Source of the DNA: Ulota crispa
Taxonomy: Eukaryota > Streptophyta > Bryopsida > Orthotrichales > Orthotrichaceae
Direction of reading: 5' to 3'
Length of the DNA stretch: 64,000 nucleotides
Assembly (NCBI GenBank): GCA_963920765.1
Contig: OY987242.1
Span: forward strand, 20,298,002 to 20,362,001
Part shown: in pieces, positions 59,267-64,000 of the stretch
How positions within the stretch are numbered: the stretch's first letter is position 1
Layout: every line of letters begins with the position of its first letter
Translations under genes and position numbers: made by a program
Notes under the pieces: model-generated
What the model saw: only the letters and a program-made list of their open reading frames with translations
What the model was told of the DNA's origin: nothing
Database searches by the model: none

Positions 59267-62200
59267 TTATTTGGAGCTGGCAGTGCCTTCAGAAGCATGT
59301 TCCAAGGCATTCACAAGAGCCCCGAGATAGGAAGGGGTGCTGTGATCAGATAACATGGTACTTGATAACACTATGCGACTGAATCGAGAATTGTTGGAAT
59401 CAGTTCCTTTGACAACTTTGCACCTGAATTTTGGGGGCTCGGTCTTCTCTTGACCTTCTTGATTTAATACTGCTAGTTTTGGGTCCGCTGGATTGCTGCC
59501 TTCTTGGTTCTGCTCCTCTTGAGTTTTGACTCCTTCCTTCTGGTCTGTTTGACTGTTGACTCCTTGGGTCTGGTCTGCTTGACTGTTGACTCCTTCGGGC
59601 TGATCCGCTTGACTGTTGACTCCTTCGATTTGGTCTGCTTGGTTTTTGGCTGCTTGTTTCTGGACCCCTTTTAAAGGGGTACGGGTGATGTGAAATAATA
59701 ACCCGGGAACAAAAAGTCGGTTTTTCATTAAGATGTCTTGCTTGCTCTCTGAAGTGCTCGTAGCTGCATTGACTGCAATAGCACTTGCTGCGATCCCCTC
59801 GTCTGTCTCCTCGACGTTCTTCTCTATGGAAGATAATGATTCGTTGACACCTTGTTTAACTGATCGCACGCACAATGAAGCAAACTGGTGAAAAACTCAA
59901 GGTTGTATAGTCTATGCATTGCAAACTGAAATCTGCCAGATGTTCAGAGCGTCAAGCTGAAGGTACATGGAGGCAATCATCGGGCAGCTCTACCGATGAA
60001 GCAGCAGTTCAGATGGGATTCATACCTCTCTCCGAAGCTGCCGCAAAGAAACTGCTTGCAGCTGCAGCTCCCACTGAAAACCAAGGGTTAGGTTTTTTAG
60101 GATCAGCGATATCAGAGGGCGTCGTTTTTTTCATCCTTGAAATGACAGTGTTGCCAGCACTCATAAGAGCACTGTATCCTACATCCTTCGTCTTCTCAAA
60201 GGCGATCGTTGTTTCAGCAGACGCCTCCTTCTGTTGGAACCGTTCAACCGTCGCCTGGAGCATTTCAACAGCCATTCTACCTTTGGTCCCATCCTTGAAA
60301 GTTTGGCTCCTACGAAGGTCACGAACAATAGAACGATTTTACTCAGATTGAAATTGGCTGTGAGAAGTATGCAACAGCAAAGTTGGAACATACAACAAAA
60401 TGAAGGAAATGAGCAGCTGGGAATTTGCACTTTGAAATGAAAGCACGCACGTTGCATCAAAACAATCTATGACACTGCATACCAGGTCGTTTCTTCCATT
60501 TCGGCTCGCAGGTCTTCTAGTGCTGCCGGGCTGACACGGGCTACCACATCATCCTGCCTTCAAATAGAGGTCCTTATCAGCTTTATCCCAGAACAAGGTT
60601 ACGGTAATATAGAATATATGTTCGAACATCAGATGATAGCAGGTAAATTAGAGCAATAGAGCGTCAAAAAGAACCTGGAGCACGACGTTTTTTATGAAAG
60701 AAGCTGAATTCGCAAGTTTTAGATCAACACATGGTGGGCAACCAAAGCCCCAACACGTAATCATATCAGGAGGAACTTTTAAGACATTTGAGGATGGTCC
60801 AGATGGAGTAGATTCCGTCTCCCTAAGCAGGAGAGAGAACAGAGCAGCTGTGCCGGCGCCTAGCGAATGTCCCACAAGTACCAAAGCAAAGCCCTGTCAA
60901 AGAACCTTTTTTTGGCGATCAACCACGATAAAACGATAAACCAGGCACACATACCATACTTGAGAGCTTTCCTAGCTGTAAACATTGCTTCACCCGAGAA
61001 AGATCGTTCTTCAAGGAAATTAAGTCAGGTTGAGCACCACCAAGACTCAATATCACAGAATGAACCGTGCAAACCAAGCCCGTTTGACGATTTCAATCAC
61101 CACCCTCATCCACACAAAACTCTGCATAATGGAGGTTTGTAACTCACGGGATTTGCCTTGAGGACATCATTCAAAGTCTGCACTTCATTTTGCAGCAACC
61201 ATCGTGCTGCTGCCAGCATTCCTGAGTGCGCAAGCCTGAATCCATAATGGTGTTAGAGCCTCTCTCAGCCACACTGATGTAATCAAAACCTCTGAGAAAA
61301 TTAAACCAACAGCTATAGAATTTAAGAGATCCAAGAATCCATTGACCTGATTTCACTGAAATCGTACCTCCAACAACAAACTATTACGAAGCTTCTGTCT
61401 AGCCTCAGTAAGACAGGAGTTGAGTGGACTCCGTTATACACGAAAACTTTCATCAAATCCAAAGCTTGGATTAATACAAGTAAGAAAAAAAAGACGAAAA
61501 CTATTTAGTATGCAGACATTACCCTCCTTCGAAAGATTCGCTGTGAGGGTTTAGGTCTGTCAACACGTCTCTCGCAGTGAAGGTGCCTCGAATACTCATC
61601 ACCACACAGTGACGTTGGCGGTGTATCACAATATGATAGGCAGGTTGCATCACATTAGCAGTACCTACTAGCTTCACAACATCCTCCTCTGGTACCTGTT
61701 AGATCAAGTGGTGAAATAATTTACATAACAAATCTTCGTAGATTCAGAATTCTCTGTGTTCTTAGGCTAGGTTGAGTATAATCAGATGTGGTGTGACCTA
61801 CATTCGAGTTTGAAACATGACTAGCTAAAGGCGTATACTAAATGAATGCATACATTACACCACGAAGAAACACATGATTGAACAACAATAGACCACATAC
61901 AGAAAGAGCAAACTGGTCAAACCACTACCTTCATGGCAGAGGCGAGTGATGCTTTGTCGTCTTCATATGCAGCAGTGGCCCAACCCAGCCATTCCAACAT
62001 GTCATCTAATTCATTCCTGTAAACATGCAGTCGGACAAAATCGTTCGTATCGTGAATTCGATCCCAACAAGTATCATGCACAAATTTTTAGTACGGATCT
62101 GATCCACACACAGGTCATCCAATGTAGCCAGGAGTTAGGGATTCAAAGTCCACAAAGAATGCTAGTCTCATATTAGCAAAATTTGAGAGTATTTCAGCAA

Positions 62201-63252
62201 CAAGTTATCCCAACCAACGCCATAATAATATATCTAGATACGTAGTAATGCAATCTTCAATCAACACATGAATGCCTTACACTTCTCAACAGTAAGGGCT
62301 AGGCGTGCTTACTTGTCAACAACGGGGACACCAATCACGGTATCCACAGCTTTCTCCACGGATTGCCGACTATACAGCTTATAAAGTCCGAGGGTTATGT
62401 CTCCAATGCCCCATTTGCTCATGCCCGAAGCACTATGCATCACACTCGCTGCAACAGCCATGAGAATTTGCTCCATTGATGTTTTTGCAGGTTCCTCGCC
62501 TGTGACCAAGTAAAACCATCACAGATGAACGTTCCATCTCCAGATACAGTGTCGCCAGATCGCAAAACCTACAACCCCAGTCTCTTGCTAATTACTTTAT
62601 ACTTGTATATGTCTCATCTCATTGTGACTTAAACAATGAAATTCACAGAATTCGCATAAAAGAACATTCAGCAACGTTGAGCTAGCCCAAACGTCGATGA
62701 AACCGACAATAGGGAAAAAAATCCAGTCATGGTCATATTAATTAAAGTGGCGTGTTCAAAGAGCGCCAAAATCGTGGCATTCAGATGCAAAGAGCCCTAA
62801 ATACTAGGACTGGTACAATTACGATGGTTCCGACGGGCACCTGAAAATTTGCAAATAATCTCTTGAGATTCTGCCATTTCTTACAAATTCTAGTTCATAT
62901 CAGCCTCATATTGCGAATTTCAATAAATCAAAAAGGCGACAAGCCTTGTCAATAGTAGTAGATAGATGGAGATCGCCATCAATAAAGTTTCACAATAAAT
63001 ATTTCGAAACGATTCCTCACCACGGACGGTGATTCTAACCTAAATTAAACATCCTCGTTAAAATTCGTTATCACGGAATGGTACTGTTTCAGATATTCCA
63101 TATGAAACCATCAAATGGAACAAAAAACAAAGAGAGAAGAAGCACGAACTCTGTTCCTCGATGATACTTTTCTGGGAATCCAATGCCCGCCTCTCGCCAG
63201 CCATCTCCTCACCGGCGCCGCTTCCACTGCCTTGCGCTTGCAATGACGCCAT
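59267..63252 (-). CDS. Class-3 lipase of the mono-/diacylglycerol lipase group
   Basis: Nine minus-strand exons (63252-63150, 62499-62313, 62016-61929, 61695-61523, 61235-61148, 60893-60675, 60553-60483, 60309-60026, 59859-59267) join in frame to 601 residues. The N-terminal half includes SKWGIGDITLGLYKLYSRQS, seen in plant lipases with the Lipase3_N module. The alpha/beta-hydrolase core has VMSIRGTFTARDVLTDL, the lid-proximal AHSGMLAAARW and the nucleophile elbow GHSLG (Ser 223). Likely triad partners are Asp 287/288 in QDDVVARVSP and His 577 in LSDHS. Such enzymes hydrolyse acyl esters of di- or monoacylglycerols. Between RLFVPGLLFHITR (453-464) and the His lies a low-complexity insert with four 10-residue Gln-rich repeats (about 475-514). 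The first donor (a/gttcgt) and the 60309 and 59859 acceptors were chosen by phase and are the least certain. Confidence 0.9.
59530..59650 (-). repeat. 30-bp coding minisatellite in the lipase C-terminal exon
   Basis: Four tandem 30-bp units encode variants of GVNSQADQxE. They sit in the last lipase exon, in frame, so copy-number change would add or remove ten residues at a time. The units differ at several third positions, so the array is not brand new. Confidence 0.85.
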
Positions 63253-63670
63253 GATCTTTTTTCCTCTGAGCAGCTATCCAAATGCTGATCCGAAGATGCA
63301 ACTTCAACCTAAAAGGGAGCTCAAACAGGCACCAGGTCACAGAGTCATCGCGTTCCTTGGCCTCAGGTTACAAAACAAAGCATAAGACCATCTCGATGTT
63401 CAAAAGGAAGAATCTCTAGCTCTGAGAGAAGACATTCTGCAGGTGAAAGTGGAGGGACAGAGCAATTTAAATGAACTAGAAAGAAAGAGAAGAATTTGAT
63501 AAGCAAAGCTGGAGCCGCAGAAACGTAAACAAAAGTTAGAGTGATGAGGGGAGCTCATTCCCGATCGAATGCTTTCAGCAGGCCAATGCGTGACGTGGAC
63601 CTCATCCTCGTAGATTCACGCCACGTAGGACTGCTTTTCGCCACCGACCGTGTGAAACCGTATTGTAAGA
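63253..63670 (-). promoter_or_regulatory. Upstream region of the lipase gene
   Basis: This is the leader and promoter interval on the minus strand. It is moderately GC-rich near 63540-63660, with an acgtgg-type core (gacgtggacc and cacgtagg, 63593-63630) resembling plant ACGT elements. The 74-codon forward frame at 63161-63385 overlaps the first exon on the other strand and is not a gene. Confidence 0.3.
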
Positions 63671-63974
63671 TAGGAGGCTCATGAATGGGACCATCTAAGG
63701 GCTGAAACTGAAGTTTGGGGAGGTGAAACTTTTTTTTTTCTTTTACAGTATTTTTCTTTGAAAGACAAGAGATATTGGCATCTAACCCAAGTTATTTCAT
63801 ATTTTGTGGAGTTTTGTGGAATTAATTATGAAACTTTGAAGTTGAAATGGCATAGGGCTCTAAAATGATGCACCTCCTCAAATGTACATTGCTTGCATGT
63901 TGTTTAAAGGTTATAAAAAATAGCATATACAAATGGAGTACATTTGAAGAGGAGCACCATTTTAGAACCTCCTT
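63671..63974 (+). mobile_element. MITE family J, copy 2, upstream of the lipase gene
   Basis: The 304 bp has ends TAGGAGGCTC and tagaacctcctt. The left half matches the reverse complement of 44071-44425 (gctgaaactgaagt, ggggaggtgaaact, attggcatctaac). The right half forms an internal hairpin (ctctaaaatgatgcacctcc against gaggagcaccattttagaac). It starts about 420 bp upstream of the lipase start codon. Confidence 0.7.
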
Positions 63975-64000
63975 CCTTGATAGCATGTTTAGAGTCTTGG

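Noticed and set aside
59914..60351. 145-codon forward frame
   Set aside because: It lies opposite lipase exon 60309-60026 and adjacent intron; the reverse strand gives the conserved protein.

Overview
The window is nuclear DNA of a streptophyte plant, most compatible with a bryophyte- or lycophyte-grade land plant or a close algal relative. I cannot fix the species. The support is six intron-rich genes of plant-specific or plant-type families (BIG-type ARF-GEF, Agenet/Tudor protein, IQD protein, AUX1/LAX carrier, NicO-like membrane protein, class-3 lipase), GT-AG introns of mostly 80-400 bp, and long AT-rich spacers full of small inverted-repeat elements. There are no operons, rRNA genes, CRISPR arrays or convincing tRNA genes.

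Layout: 1-10413 (+) holds 27 exons of a BIG-type Sec7 ARF-GEF whose 5' end is off the window. 10414-16795 is a spacer with a TTAA-flanked element, a Stowaway-like MITE and a 36-bp minisatellite. 16796-19329 (+) is a small Agenet protein gene. 19330-31120 is an AT-rich spacer with nested and dispersed MITEs. 31487-32622 (+) encodes a His-rich NicO-like membrane protein. 34867-37542 (+) encodes an IQD calmodulin-binding protein with a probable upstream leader exon. 38692-43485 (-) encodes an unusual AUX1/LAX-like permease. 43486-59266 is the largest spacer, with tandem arrays and many MITEs. 59267-63252 (-) encodes a class-3 (diacylglycerol-type) lipase.

I rebuilt the exon chains by hand. In all six genes the exon phases close to one reading frame, which is strong internal support. 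The genes are not an obvious pathway. The ARF-GEF, the auxin-carrier-like permease and the IQD protein all belong to families tied to membrane traffic or auxin and calcium signalling, but adjacency alone does not show joint function.

The most striking feature of the non-coding DNA is a swarm of non-autonomous elements with termini of the form TTAA-CCCYWAA, matching the signature of the piggyBac superfamily. One of them (20398-20631) sits inside a related element whose second copy (11553-12188) preserves the empty target site. A 130-bp hAT-like MITE with a perfect 8-bp target duplication sits in the same host element. Other families with two copies in the window (15142/47085, 25791/55007, 44071/63671) could be defined by comparing the copies.
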